Shown: positions 24,779 through 33,544 of the stretch, piece after piece
How the letters are laid out: each line of letters begins with the position of its first letter
Numbering within the stretch: the first letter of the stretch is position 1
Source: CAZICM01 sp964537685
Lineage (GTDB): Bacteria; Myxococcota_A; Polyangia; Polyangiales; Polyangiaceae
Length of the DNA stretch: 64,000 bases
NCBI GenBank assembly: GCA_964537685.1
Contig: CAZICM010000041.1
Span: forward strand, 18,340 to 82,339
Reading direction: 5' to 3'
Notes under the pieces: model-generated
Database searches by the model: none
Told to the model about the DNA's origin: nothing
The model's input: the letters and a program-made list of their open reading frames with translations, nothing else
Program-made: the position numbers and the translations under genes

Positions 24779-25735
24779 TTAGGATGGTTTAGAACGCCGC
24801 GCCCGGTCCAGCACCACCGCCGTCACAATAATTCCGCCCGTCACAATCTCCTGCACCCAATTGGGCAGCCCCAAATGCGTCGCCCCCGTTTTGATAACCG
24901 TCATCAGCATCGCCCCAATCAGCGAACCCCGTATGGAACCCTCTCCGCCCGATAAAGAGCCGCCTCCAATGACCACCGCCGCAATGACATCCAATTCCAA
25001 TCCAATCGAATCTGTAGGATCTCCCACCGTTAAAGTCGAAAACTCCATCACACCTGCGATACCTGTTAAAAAAGCCGCGAGCGTATACACCCGCACCCGC
25101 ACCCCCGGAACCGAAATACCGCAGACCCGGGCCGCCTGCTCATTGCTCCCCACCGCGATCACATGCCGCCCGAAGCGCGTGTACGTTAAAATAAATCCAA
25201 ATACACCGGCGATGAAAAGCGCGATCCAAACCCCGGCCGGAAATACAAGCCATGCCGCTGAAGGAGGCGAAAGCAGCGCATCCAATCCCATCGGATTGGC
25301 ATCGATTTTTTGCTCACCCGCAATACCCTTGGCCAGGCCCCGCATCATACTCATACCGCCCAGCGTAATAATAAATGGAGTCACCCTCAGCTTGGTAATG
25401 AGCACGCCTGTCAGCCATCCGAGCAAAGTACAGCCCAGAATAGACAAAATGGCCGATAGAATTGGCCCCTGACCCGAGCGCAGCAGCGTCGCCAATACAA
25501 CCGTGGTGAGCGCCACCGCCGACCCCACCGAAAGATCGATGCCGCCCTGAATAATAATCAGCGTCATTCCCACGGCGGCGATAGCGACAACCACGGTCTG
25601 CCTGGCCATCATCACCAAATTGGATGCCAAAATGAAGGTATCTGGACTTAAAATACAAAAAAGCCCGTACGTCAACAAAAGAGCGATAAGCGGACCAAAC
25701 CAAGGATACTTTAGCCAATGCTTTAGAATTTTCAT
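24779..25735 (-). CDS. Sugar ABC transporter permease (RbsC-like)
   Basis: 318-aa inner-membrane permease of the ribose/xylose class, with eight to ten hydrophobic segments and the family signature GGxxSGGEGSIRGSLIGA near the C-terminal third, preceded by GLELDVIAAVVIGG. The cytoplasmic EAA-like loop region is TLGGMSMMRGLAKG. It forms the channel of an importer with the ATPase encoded just upstream; the two genes overlap by four nt (ATGA), typical of coupled subunits made in fixed ratio. Substrate is probably a pentose, pentitol or related sugar, because the operon also encodes a pentulose-type kinase. Start ATG is at 25735. Confidence 0.93.
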   Translation of the reverse strand: MKILKHWLKYPWFGPLIALLLTYGLFCILSPDTFILASNLVMMARQTVVVAIAAVGMTLIIIQGGIDLSVGSAVALTTVVLATLLRSGQGPILSAILSILGCTLLGWLTGVLITKLRVTPFIITLGGMSMMRGLAKGIAGEQKIDANPMGLDALLSPPSAAWLVFPAGVWIALFIAGVFGFILTYTRFGRHVIAVGSNEQAARVCGISVPGVRVRVYTLAAFLTGIAGVMEFSTLTVGDPTDSIGLELDVIAAVVIGGGSLSGGEGSIRGSLIGAMLMTVIKTGATHLGLPNWVQEIVTGGIIVTAVVLDRARRSKPS

Positions 25736-27249
25736 TCCGGAACGGCTCCCGTGGCATGGGCGAGCAGGCGGTGTTCATTCCATTCGGACACAGGCTTGGC
25801 GGCGCCGAGCACACCTTTGCACATAACCGCAATACGATCGCATATACCGAGCAGCTCGGGAAAATAGCTCGACACCACCAATATGGCACAGCCTTTGAAG
25901 GCCAAATCGCCGATAAGCGCATAAATCTGCGCCTTGCTCGCCACATCGATTCCCCGCGTGGGCTCATCGAGCAAGAGCACATCCACACCGTGATGAAGCA
26001 GCCTAGCCAGCGCGACCTTTTGCTGATTGCCTCCCGACAGCGATGAAACAGGCTGCGCCGGATCGGGCGCCTTAATACCGAGCTCGGCGATCCAATGCTT
26101 CGCCGTCTGAAGCAGCGACGCGCCCGACACCATGCCCATCCGGCCCGGCAATTTCGACAGAGAAATATTATCGGCAATGGACATCGAAAGCGAAAGCCCC
26201 TCGCCTTTCCGGTCTTCGCTTAAAAAACCAAGCCCCTGATTCAATCGCGTATGAGGCGATTGAGGCCCGGATAAAGCCTTCACAACGAGCTTCCCCGATT
26301 TCACCGCATCCAGCCCAAAAATCGCCCTGAATAATTCCGTGCGCCCCGCCCCAAACAGCCCCGCAATACCCAGCACCTCGCCTTTATGCAGCGTCAGCGA
26401 CGCCGATAGAGGCTTGGATACACCGCGCAGCGCTTCGCATTGAAGAACCGCTTCTCCCGCGGCGTTCTCCTTGCGCTTTCCCCTGTCCACAAATAATTCA
26501 TCAATGCGCCGCCCAGCCATTTTCTCGATTAAATCGGACATTGTCGTCGCGGAAATATCTCCCTTGGCCACCGTGCCGCCATCGCGCAAAATCGTGTAAC
26601 GATCGGCGACCTGCATAATCTCTTCGAGAAAATGCGAGATATAAATAATCGCCACGCCTTCCTTCCGGAGCTTATCTATGCGCTGAAACAGCCGTTCCGC
26701 ATCGGGCCGGCTTAGCGCGCTCGTAGGCTCATCAAAAATAATAACCCGGCCTCCCCCGCCTGCGCTTGAAAGCGCGCGGGCAATTTCAACAAGCTGCTGG
26801 GCCGCGATCGGCAATTCCCCAAGCAGCGCATCGGTCTTTAAAATATCGGGCTTGTCTTCTCCCAGCAGCCTATCGAGCGAATTTTTTGCAATCTCATCGA
26901 TTTGATTTCGGTGTAACGCTCCCCATTTCACAGGCTCCTGCCCCAATACGATATTATCTGCCACCGTTAAATGGGGACAGAGCGAAAGCTCCTGGGACAC
27001 AATGCTCACACCCATGGCCCGGGCCTCTTTGGGCGAGCGCGGCGCGAAAGGCTTACCAAACAAAAACATCTCACCCTGCCCGGGAAGAATCTGTCCCGAG
27101 AGGATTTTCATCAGCGTGCTTTTACCCGCTCCATTTTCACCGATCAGCGCATGAACACTTCCTGCCTGTACTTCGAAATCCACGGACGACAGTGCGCGCG
27201 TCGCCCCGAAAGAATGCGAAATACCCCGGACGGAAAGCGCGGCTGTCAC
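25732..27249 (-). CDS. Sugar ABC transporter ATP-binding protein (RbsA-like, two ATPase domains)
   Basis: 505-aa double ATPase that powers the RbsC-like permease. Domain one has Walker A GENGAGKST (about residues 37-45), Q-loop VSQELSL, signature region PIAAQQLVEIARAL and Walker B VIIFDEPTSAL. Domain two has the degenerate P-loop GLFGAGRTELF typical of this class, a full LSGGNQQK signature and VLLLDEPTRGID. The asymmetric layout is as in RbsA and XylG, where only one site hydrolyses well. The start is a GTG at 27249, overlapping the stop of the binding-protein gene by four nt. Interestingly, it carries no sign of fusion or truncation, so the transporter should be functional. The downstream permease overlap is also four nt. 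Confidence 0.94.
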   Translation of the reverse strand: MTAALSVRGISHSFGATRALSSVDFEVQAGSVHALIGENGAGKSTLMKILSGQILPGQGEMFLFGKPFAPRSPKEARAMGVSIVSQELSLCPHLTVADNIVLGQEPVKWGALHRNQIDEIAKNSLDRLLGEDKPDILKTDALLGELPIAAQQLVEIARALSSAGGGGRVIIFDEPTSALSRPDAERLFQRIDKLRKEGVAIIYISHFLEEIMQVADRYTILRDGGTVAKGDISATTMSDLIEKMAGRRIDELFVDRGKRKENAAGEAVLQCEALRGVSKPLSASLTLHKGEVLGIAGLFGAGRTELFRAIFGLDAVKSGKLVVKALSGPQSPHTRLNQGLGFLSEDRKGEGLSLSMSIADNISLSKLPGRMGMVSGASLLQTAKHWIAELGIKAPDPAQPVSSLSGGNQQKVALARLLHHGVDVLLLDEPTRGIDVASKAQIYALIGDLAFKGCAILVVSSYFPELLGICDRIAVMCKGVLGAAKPVSEWNEHRLLAHATGAVPE

Positions 27250-28250
27250 GGCGATTCAAGCCAGGGCTTTAAATCGGGCGCAATCAATTGAGACATCTCG
27301 GGCGTCCCGATATTTTCACGGGTTACCAATTTCGATCCTGTATCGATACGGGCTTCAATGGCTTCGCCTTTTAATTTGCGCGCCATGGTTTTTACCGCCA
27401 GATATCCGATATTAAATGGATCTTGAAGCACCAGCGCGTCGATATGCGATTCTTTAATGCCCTGCACCAATTTTTCCGAGGCATCGAATCCAATGAATTT
27501 TATTTTGCCCGCCAAATTGGCTTTTCTCAGGGCGAGAAGCATTCCAAAGGTCGTCGATTCATTGGGCGTAAAAATTCCGCCCACTTCTCCCGATGCCGCT
27601 TTTTGAGCCGAAAGCAGGCTTTCGCTTGTCGCAAACGCGCTCTCCGTCGTCGCTCCTCCATATTGATTATCGCTCAATACAACAATACCTGAAGCCGATT
27701 TAATCGTATCTAAAAAACCTTTTTCCCGGTTGGCCGTGCTGGCCGATCCTTCTTGATAGCGGAGCAATACAACCGTCTTCTTTTCGCCCAGGATTTTAAT
27801 CATATGCTCGGCGGCCAATTTCCCGGCGGCATAATTATCGGTCGCCACAAAGCTGGAATGCGCATCGCCTTGTAAATCCGAATCAAAAATGACCACCGGG
27901 ATTTTCGCGTCCACCGCGGCCTTTACCGGCGCCATCAGCCCTTTGTCGGAAAGCGGCGCCAGCACAATGCCCGACACATGCTGAGCCGTAAAGCTCTGCA
28001 CCATTTCAATTTGGCTTTTTAAATCGTCTTCCTTCAGCGGACCTTTCCATACAATTTCGACCGAAAGCTCGCGCGATGCCTTGACCGCTCCCGCATGCAC
28101 GGCCTTCCAAAATTCATGCGTCGTGCCTTTGGGAATCACGGCGATTTTTATTTTTGAAGCAGTGCCTCCTGCTCCCTCTTTCTTTCCACATCCGATCAAA
28201 TAGCCGCCCAATACGGCCAATCCCAAAAATGCCCGGCGATCCATATTCAT
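27246..28250 (-). CDS. Sugar-binding lipoprotein (RbsB-like periplasmic-binding protein)
   Basis: 334-aa substrate-binding protein. The N terminus MNMDRRAFLGLAVLGG has a Tat-like DRRAFLGL pattern and a lipobox LIGC, so it is anchored to the outer face of the inner membrane. The mature part is a type-I periplasmic-binding fold: KIAVIPKGTTHEFWKAVHAGA, then IVLAPLSDKGLMAPVKAA (strand and helix), PVVIFDSDLQGDAHSSFVATDNY, a hinge with FTPNESTTFGMLLALRKA, and a KFIGFDASEKLVQGIKE end, all typical of ribose/xylose binding proteins. The residue choices at the pocket differ from RbsB, so the ligand is open. It is the second gene of the operon, 22 nt after the kinase gene. Confidence 0.93.
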   Translation of the reverse strand: MNMDRRAFLGLAVLGGYLIGCGKKEGAGGTASKIKIAVIPKGTTHEFWKAVHAGAVKASRELSVEIVWKGPLKEDDLKSQIEMVQSFTAQHVSGIVLAPLSDKGLMAPVKAAVDAKIPVVIFDSDLQGDAHSSFVATDNYAAGKLAAEHMIKILGEKKTVVLLRYQEGSASTANREKGFLDTIKSASGIVVLSDNQYGGATTESAFATSESLLSAQKAASGEVGGIFTPNESTTFGMLLALRKANLAGKIKFIGFDASEKLVQGIKESHIDALVLQDPFNIGYLAVKTMARKLKGEAIEARIDTGSKLVTRENIGTPEMSQLIAPDLKPWLESP

Positions 28251-28272
28251 AAACAGCGCTCCCAGGTGTGTT

Positions 28273-29910
28273 TTAGGTGTGTTGCATTAGCGCGCGGTAC
28301 GCCATTTGATCTTCGTGCATTCGTAAATACACACGGTGCTTGGCTTCGTGATAGGCCGAAATAGCGCCTGTTTGAGGCTCAATCACTTCTTTAACGGCGC
28401 TCATTCTGGCCATGGCCTCTCTTAAATGTTTGTAATGCCCCGATGCCGCGGCGCCCAGCATGGCCGAACCCAAAAGCACCGCTTCCGATTCGCGGGGCAA
28501 TACGATGCGGCAGCCCGTGATATCCGCGTGCTCCCTTAAGAACAGAGGATTCTTCGCATCGCCTCCCGTGGCCACAAGCGTGCGGACCTGGTGTCCATGC
28601 GCATTCATTTCATCGAGAATATGCCTTGTTCCATGCGCAAGGCTTTGAATGGTCGCCATATATAAAAGCGAAAGCGCCTCTTCGGAATCGTGGAGCGAAA
28701 GACCGCTCACCATGCCCCGCAGCGTCGCATCCGCCCTGGGCGATCGGTTCCCGTGATGATCGGCCAGCACATGCAGATCGCGGGTCAGCGCCGCGGGAAA
28801 TGCCTCGCTCTTGGCCAGCCTTGAAAGAATCTCATTTAACATCGAATAGACATTCGATCCGTTCAATTTGGCTTTTTCGGCCAGCGCCCGCCCTTGGGTA
28901 TGGGATTCTATGGTATGGTCAATCAATGCGCCTGTCGCCGATTGCCCTCCCTCCGTCAGCCAAAACTCGGGCACCATCGCCGAAAAATAGGGCCCCCACA
29001 CGCCTGGAACGAATTTAGGCTCTTGGGTAATCGCCATATGGCAAGTCGAGGTGCCTCCAATGAGCGCAAGCCTGGTTTCCAATTCGCTGGGCGAAGGCTC
29101 TTGGCCATTCTCGGAAAATCCTAAAACGCCCACGCCGCCCGCATGCGCATCGATTAAAGAAACGGCGACCGCAATTCCCGGCACAAGCCCTAATTCTTGA
29201 GCGGCTCTCTCGCTGAGCACGCCGCAGCGTTCTCCAACCGGCATAATATGAGCGCCAATCCGCTTGTATTGATCGCCCGGGAGATCCGAAAGGCCCAAAG
29301 CATTAAAAAAATCGGCATTATAAGCTTTTTTATGGGCAAGGTAGGTCCACTTGCAGGTCGTCGTGCAAGTCGAGCGGATATCGCTGCCCGTCGCCCTAAA
29401 GCTGAGATAATCGGGCAAATCAAAGAATTGCCATGCATTTTGATAACATTGAGGCAGATTCTCCTTCAGCCAGAGCAATTTAGGAACTTGCATTTCCGGC
29501 GAAATACGGCCTCCCACATAATCGAGCACATCGAAATGGCGCTCATTGATACGCTTGGCCTGCTCGATAGCCCGGTGATCCATCCATACGATGATATTGT
29601 GCGAAGGATCGCCCGACGGGCTAATGCTCAACGGCTTTTGTTCGCGGTCCAAAACGACCATCGAACACGTCGCATCAAAGCCGATGCCCGCAATATGTTC
29701 CGCTTGTTGATTCGCATGCTTGAGCGCTTGCTGTATCGCCGCGCCGCAGGCCCTCCAAATATCCTCCGACGATTGCTCGGCAAAATCGCCGGCCGGCCTA
29801 AAGAGCGAAATAGGCTCGACACCCAGGCCCAGCATCTGCCCCGCTTCATCGAAAAGCCCGGCGCGCGCGCTCTTGGTGCCGACATCGACGCCTAAAAACA
29901 ATTTCATCAT
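28273..29910 (-). CDS. FGGY-family pentulose kinase (ribulokinase-like)
   Basis: 545-aa sugar kinase from the ATG at 29910 (the open frame extends upstream but that part lacks protein character); MMKLFLGVDVGTKSARAGLFDE is the ATP-binding FGGY start. It matches the ribulose-kinase subgroup: WMDHRAIEQAKRIN, GGRISPEMQVPKLLWLKENLP, the catalytic DAHAGGVGVLG, and the adenosine-pocket LVATGGDAKNPLFLREHADITG. It should phosphorylate a ketopentose or closely related sugar, giving a phosphopentulose for the pentose-phosphate pathway. It is the first gene of the operon with the RbsABC-like transporter and DUF6786 lipoprotein, 22 nt ahead of the binding-protein gene, and is divergent from the SMP-30-like lipoprotein (170-nt gap). 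No isomerase or dehydrogenase is present. Confidence 0.92.
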   Translation of the reverse strand: MMKLFLGVDVGTKSARAGLFDEAGQMLGLGVEPISLFRPAGDFAEQSSEDIWRACGAAIQQALKHANQQAEHIAGIGFDATCSMVVLDREQKPLSISPSGDPSHNIIVWMDHRAIEQAKRINERHFDVLDYVGGRISPEMQVPKLLWLKENLPQCYQNAWQFFDLPDYLSFRATGSDIRSTCTTTCKWTYLAHKKAYNADFFNALGLSDLPGDQYKRIGAHIMPVGERCGVLSERAAQELGLVPGIAVAVSLIDAHAGGVGVLGFSENGQEPSPSELETRLALIGGTSTCHMAITQEPKFVPGVWGPYFSAMVPEFWLTEGGQSATGALIDHTIESHTQGRALAEKAKLNGSNVYSMLNEILSRLAKSEAFPAALTRDLHVLADHHGNRSPRADATLRGMVSGLSLHDSEEALSLLYMATIQSLAHGTRHILDEMNAHGHQVRTLVATGGDAKNPLFLREHADITGCRIVLPRESEAVLLGSAMLGAAASGHYKHLREAMARMSAVKEVIEPQTGAISAYHEAKHRVYLRMHEDQMAYRALMQHT

Positions 29911-30080
29911 CGCCCAAGGCTTCATCGCCCGATTTGATCGGTAATGCAAGCGGATTGTGGGCTTGCGACTGGATTGTTCTGCGTCATGTATCGGGGGTTG
30001 AACGGGCCGCGTGCGCCGTGGAGCATTGGGCATACGCTGCGTTTGCGGCCAAACGTCTTCTTGGTTTTTGGAGGCACTTC

Positions 30081-31112
30081 ATGTCTTACCTGCGATTGGG
30101 TTTTAGCGGCTGTTTGCTTGGGATTGCGGCGCTGCTCGGCGCGTGCGGCGATGAAACCGGAGAGACCGGCTCCACGTCGTCGAGCTCCAGTTCTTCTTCA
30201 ACCACCAGCTCCAGTTCTTCGTCGAGCTCCAGCTCCAGTTCTTCGTCGTCGTCGTCTTCAACGAGCTCCAGCTCTTCATCGAGCAGCGGTTCGGCGGCGG
30301 TGTGGGAAGTTGTCAAGGGATTTAGCGGCGCCGAAAGCTGTTTATGGGATCCCGATACAAAGTCTTGGTACGTATCGAATATGGCGCCTCCCGCGAATGG
30401 GGATTTGCTGACGCCCGACGGCGTGGGCTGGATTAGCCAATTGGATGAAAATGGCGCGGTCGTAAAAGATAAATGGGTCGAGGGCTTTGATACACCGGCC
30501 GGCCTTCGTATTCACAAGGGCGTTTTGTATGTCGCCAATATCACCAAGGCGCATGGCATCAACATTCAAACGGGCATGATTACCGAAAACTATAATTTCC
30601 CCGCGGCTGTGCTCTTAAACGATCCGGCGGTCGATCCTGCGACGGATACGGTTTATTTGTCCGACACCTTTGGCAATGCGATTTACACCTTTAAGGCTGG
30701 CAATATCGGCACCGAAGACGTGTTTTTGACGGCGGCCGAATTGGAAGGCCCCAATGGCATGCTGGTGGATGGAACGAATTTGCTGGTCGCGGGCCTAAAG
30801 GATTTCGATCCAATGACGACCGGGCCGTTTTTGTCTATCGATTTAGGCACCAAGGCCATCACGCCCATCGGAATGGCAAAGGCCAAGTGGGACGGTTTGG
30901 AAAAGGATGGGAATGATTATATTCTATCCGATAATCCAAAGAGCCAAATCGTTCGTATTAAACCCGATGGAACGATGTCGGTTGTATTGGATCTAATGAA
31001 AGATCATATGTATTCGCCGGCGGCCGATATTGGCTACGATCCCGCGCGCAGGCTTCTGTGCGTGCCGAATTTGGGCGACTCCGTGGCTTTTGTCACGCTG
31101 CCCATGCCTTAA
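30081..31112 (+). CDS. Lipoprotein with poly-Ser spacer and SMP-30/gluconolactonase-like propeller
   Basis: 343-aa exported lipoprotein. The ATG at 30081 has GGAGG seven nt upstream and begins a signal peptide with lipobox LGAC; earlier in-frame starts would destroy that. Residues about 30-75 are an almost pure Ser spacer. The rest is a six-bladed propeller of SMP-30/gluconolactonase type: GAESCLWDPDTKSWYVSNM, TPAGLRIHKGVLYVAN, NDPAVDPATDTVYLSDTFGNAIYTF, GPNGMLVDGTNLLVAG and YDPARRLLCVPN. The metal-binding Glu/Asn/Asp pattern of SMP-30 is partly recognisable (GAESC, LND, GPNGM), but lactonase activity is uncertain. It is divergent from the pentulose kinase operon, which suggests but does not show a role in the same sugar pathway, perhaps as a surface sugar-lactone hydrolase. 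Confidence 0.82.
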   Translation: MSYLRLGFSGCLLGIAALLGACGDETGETGSTSSSSSSSSTTSSSSSSSSSSSSSSSSSSTSSSSSSSSGSAAVWEVVKGFSGAESCLWDPDTKSWYVSNMAPPANGDLLTPDGVGWISQLDENGAVVKDKWVEGFDTPAGLRIHKGVLYVANITKAHGINIQTGMITENYNFPAAVLLNDPAVDPATDTVYLSDTFGNAIYTFKAGNIGTEDVFLTAAELEGPNGMLVDGTNLLVAGLKDFDPMTTGPFLSIDLGTKAITPIGMAKAKWDGLEKDGNDYILSDNPKSQIVRIKPDGTMSVVLDLMKDHMYSPAADIGYDPARRLLCVPNLGDSVAFVTLPMP

Positions 31113-31143
31113 TAAAAATATATTCCGCGCCCGCGCTCATTTG

Positions 31144-31563
31144 ATGTATGCACAGATGCCGATGAGCGCTCCCGATCCCGCCAAACCCGCCCTTCAAGAC
31201 ACCCTCGCCCTCTTGTCCGCCGCGGCGAGGGGCCTTTTGTTTCCGAGTGAATCGGATTTTCCCTTCGATACCATTGAATTGAATGCAGACCCTTCGGATG
31301 AAGGCGCCCTGCGGGAAGCGCTTGGAATTCAGGCCGATATGCCCATCGAAGAACTGGCCGTGGGCGATCTGTTCCAGCCTGTTATCGAATCCTGCGAGGG
31401 CAGCGAGGCCGATCAATACAAAGAGATTGTATCTATTTTTGAAGGAATTTTATCCGGCAGCAAGGTGATCCGGGCGGGCCGTGTGGAGATCGATGTGTTT
31501 GTGGTCGGAAAACACGATTCCGGCGTATGGATCGGCTTAAAAACCAAGGTTGTGGAGACTTGA
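31144..31563 (+). CDS. nuiA: Nuclease A inhibitor (NuiA)-family protein
   Basis: 139-aa (or 133-135) cytoplasmic protein resembling NuiA, the inhibitor of the Anabaena sugar-non-specific nuclease NucA. Shared blocks are LLSAAARGLLFPSESDFPF, the acidic SIFEGILSG...VIRAGRVEIDVFVVG strand pair and the C-terminal GLKTKVVET; in NuiA the C-terminal KVVET Thr and nearby acidic residues block the nuclease active site. No signal peptide, as expected for a protein guarding the cytoplasm. Starts at 31144, 31156 and 31162 are all in frame. The gene ends two nt before a convergent nuclease gene with exactly the matching catalytic family, which makes the pair self-consistent. It is 31 nt downstream of the propeller lipoprotein, possibly sharing its promoter. 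Confidence 0.88.
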   Translation: MYAQMPMSAPDPAKPALQDTLALLSAAARGLLFPSESDFPFDTIELNADPSDEGALREALGIQADMPIEELAVGDLFQPVIESCEGSEADQYKEIVSIFEGILSGSKVIRAGRVEIDVFVVGKHDSGVWIGLKTKVVET

Positions 31564-31564
31564 C

Positions 31565-32605
31565 TTATTCGTAGCCGACGCCCCGCCCATAGCCCTCGCC
31601 CGTCGGCCCCGAATCCACGCGGGACTCCAGCAGATCTTCGATATTATCGGGAATGGCCGGTAGAAAATCGTAGCCGGCTTTCTTTTCCACATCGTTGACG
31701 CTTACCCTGTACTGGCCCCAGCCTTCGCCGATAATTCCTTTTGAATTGGGCATCATCACCGCGATAATGCGGGTTTCGCCGTCGATATTTTCCGCGGCCT
31801 CGCCCGGATTGAGCACGGCGATCACTTTATAAAAAGAATCGGGCACGGCAACGCCTTTGCCAATGGTCTCAGGCTGATTCTGATAGATTCCGCCCGCCGC
31901 GACATACAGCTCTTTTCGTTCTTTTTGCGCGAGGTCTTGGCAATATTCCTCGAGCCTAAGCCAGGGGCCGGCATTTAAATCGTGATACTGAGGCAAAATA
32001 TTGGTCATCAAAAAGGTGGTCTTGTTGTCCTCGGGGCTTTTGGTTCTTTCTTCTGAGCGAACCATATGGCCGCGGTCATAGCCCGAGCCCGAATAATCGT
32101 CGTGCCGCACGCGGTACACGCCTTCGGGCAGACTGTCATCGCTTAAGAATTTGCCTTTATGGCGGGGCGCGTCGCCAAACCAGGACGCGCTTAACAACCA
32201 GCTCACCCAATTGGCCCCGTTGCGGGATGCGTTGTAGGACAGCGCGTATTGAGGCTTTTGAAGAAGGATATCGTCGTTTTTATCGGCGAATCCCTTGCCT
32301 GTGCGTTTGGGCATGCCCATCGCCAAATGAATTTCAAGCGAATTGTACGCGGGTATTTTTGTATTCGTGTTGGTTTTCTTTTTGGGCGAGGGAACGCTTC
32401 GATCCGCGTCTTTTTGACGCTTGCCCGAGGGCAGGGTGCTGGGCGCGGATTTGGTGGGGCCGGTCTCTTCGAGCAGCGCATCGAGCTTGCACGCCGGAGT
32501 GAACATCGCCACAAGCCCGGCGAGTCCCAGCGCGGCTATACGCGCGGGATGCTGCACGAAAACAAATGCGCGGACATAGCGGCAAAGGCAGGGCCGGCTC
32601 TTCAT
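31565..32605 (-). CDS. Secreted DNA/RNA non-specific endonuclease lipoprotein (DRGH family)
   Basis: 346-aa extracytoplasmic nuclease. Lipobox TPAC (Cys39) and a basic, Ser/Thr/Pro-rich spacer to about residue 85 precede a NUC/endonuclease_NS domain. The hallmark DRGHM lies at 177-181 with His180 as the general base; FLMTNILPQYHDLNAGPWLRLEE supplies the magnesium Asn (Asn211) and Glu, and NASRNGANWVSW and YVAAGG complete the fold. It should cut DNA and RNA without strict sequence preference. The same reading frame is preceded by a good signal peptide, so it acts outside the cell or in the periplasm. A NuiA-type inhibitor is encoded tail to tail, two nt away, presumably protecting the cytoplasm during synthesis and export. 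Confidence 0.92.
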   Translation of the reverse strand: MKSRPCLCRYVRAFVFVQHPARIAALGLAGLVAMFTPACKLDALLEETGPTKSAPSTLPSGKRQKDADRSVPSPKKKTNTNTKIPAYNSLEIHLAMGMPKRTGKGFADKNDDILLQKPQYALSYNASRNGANWVSWLLSASWFGDAPRHKGKFLSDDSLPEGVYRVRHDDYSGSGYDRGHMVRSEERTKSPEDNKTTFLMTNILPQYHDLNAGPWLRLEEYCQDLAQKERKELYVAAGGIYQNQPETIGKGVAVPDSFYKVIAVLNPGEAAENIDGETRIIAVMMPNSKGIIGEGWGQYRVSVNDVEKKAGYDFLPAIPDNIEDLLESRVDSGPTGEGYGRGVGYE

Positions 32606-32918
32606 AGGGCCTCTTCATATCAGAAGACGAGCGCCTCTGGCCAGGTACTCGCAACGATGCGGGGATGCGGAAAAAAAGCCTATTGCGTTTTTATTCGCGG
32701 CTTGTTAATTCAGATCTTGCGAACGGTTCTGGCACTCGGCTCACCGATCTCTCTGTAAGAGGGGAACAAGCACGTCACCGGCGACCAACGCAAATAGAAG
32801 GCAGCACAAGCTGCGCTTTCGGAGCCGGCGGCACTTCGAATGCAGGCATGAAAAGTGAAGGACACTTGAAACAGATGCGCGAGATGGAAAGCGCGATTGC
32901 CGCAGAGAGAGATGGCAC
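32606..32918. other. Intergenic region between divergent nuclease and RRM genes
   Basis: About 310 nt with no supported gene. It must hold the promoters of the nuclease (minus) and the RRM protein (plus). An AT-rich patch at 32672-32715 with TTGCGTTTTTATTCGCGG and TTGTTAATTCAG is the likeliest promoter area, but no good consensus pair is visible. One short open frame has no protein character. Confidence 0.5.
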
Positions 32919-33425
32919 ATGAGCAATCGGTTATTCGTTGGGAACCTCTCCTTTCACACGACAGAAGACATTGTGGCTCAGACCTTTCAGCAATTTGGAG
33001 AGGTGGCGGAAGTAAAGTTAATTTTAGATCGGGAAACAGGGCGTTCGCGCGGGTTTGCCTTTGTGACGATGAAGTCGGACGAGGATGCGCAGAAGGCGGC
33101 GCAGAATCTGGATGGCGCGATGTTGGACGGCCGGACCTTGCGTGTGAATGAGGCGGAGGATCGCCGTCCTCGTTCCAACTTTGGGGGCGGTGGTGGAGGC
33201 GGAGGCGGTGGGGGTGGGTTCCGCGGCGGTGGTGGTGGAGGGGGATATCGCGGCGGCGGCGGTGGCGGGGGTGGAGGATTTGGCGGTGGCGGCGGCGGTG
33301 GAGGATTTGGCGGCGGCGGCGGCGGTGGTGGCCGTGGCGAACGCCGGGGCGGTCGCGGCGGCGACGAGCGCCGGGGCCGCGATAGGGATCGCGACAGAGA
33401 CCGCGATCGCGGCAATCGCTGGTAA
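32919..33425 (+). CDS. RNA-binding protein: single RRM with Gly-rich tail
   Basis: 168-aa protein. Residues 3-80 are a complete RRM with RNP2 LFVGNL and RNP1 RGFAFVTM, both carrying the aromatic residues that stack on RNA bases. The tail (about 90-150) is almost pure Gly with occasional Phe, Tyr and Arg (GGGFRGGG, GGYRGGG, GGFGGG), then a terminal Arg/Asp stretch RDRDRDRDRGNR. This is the architecture of plant Gly-rich RNA-binding proteins and cyanobacterial Rbp proteins, which are often cold-induced and can chaperone RNA or phase-separate. The function in myxobacteria is established only as a family of nucleic-acid-binding proteins. The ATG at 32919 is preceded by GAGAGAG. It is monocistronic. 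Confidence 0.92.
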   Translation: MSNRLFVGNLSFHTTEDIVAQTFQQFGEVAEVKLILDRETGRSRGFAFVTMKSDEDAQKAAQNLDGAMLDGRTLRVNEAEDRRPRSNFGGGGGGGGGGGGFRGGGGGGGYRGGGGGGGGGFGGGGGGGGFGGGGGGGGRGERRGGRGGDERRGRDRDRDRDRDRGNRW

Positions 33426-33544
33426 TTCTATTTCATTCCCTTCCAACTCCGGCCCTCTATATTTGAACACGAAAAAGCTTGCCTTCGCAGAGCGCCCCTC
33501 AGAACATTGGCCAATGAAGGCAATGTCTGAGAGAGGAGGCTGGC

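Noticed and set aside
29934..30080. Upstream extension of the SMP-30-like lipoprotein
   Set aside because: The extension has no signal peptide; the ATG at 30081 has GGAGG and begins a proper lipobox leader.
32665..32922. Open frame between nuclease and RRM genes
   Set aside because: No ribosome binding site, no protein character and it overlaps the RRM start.
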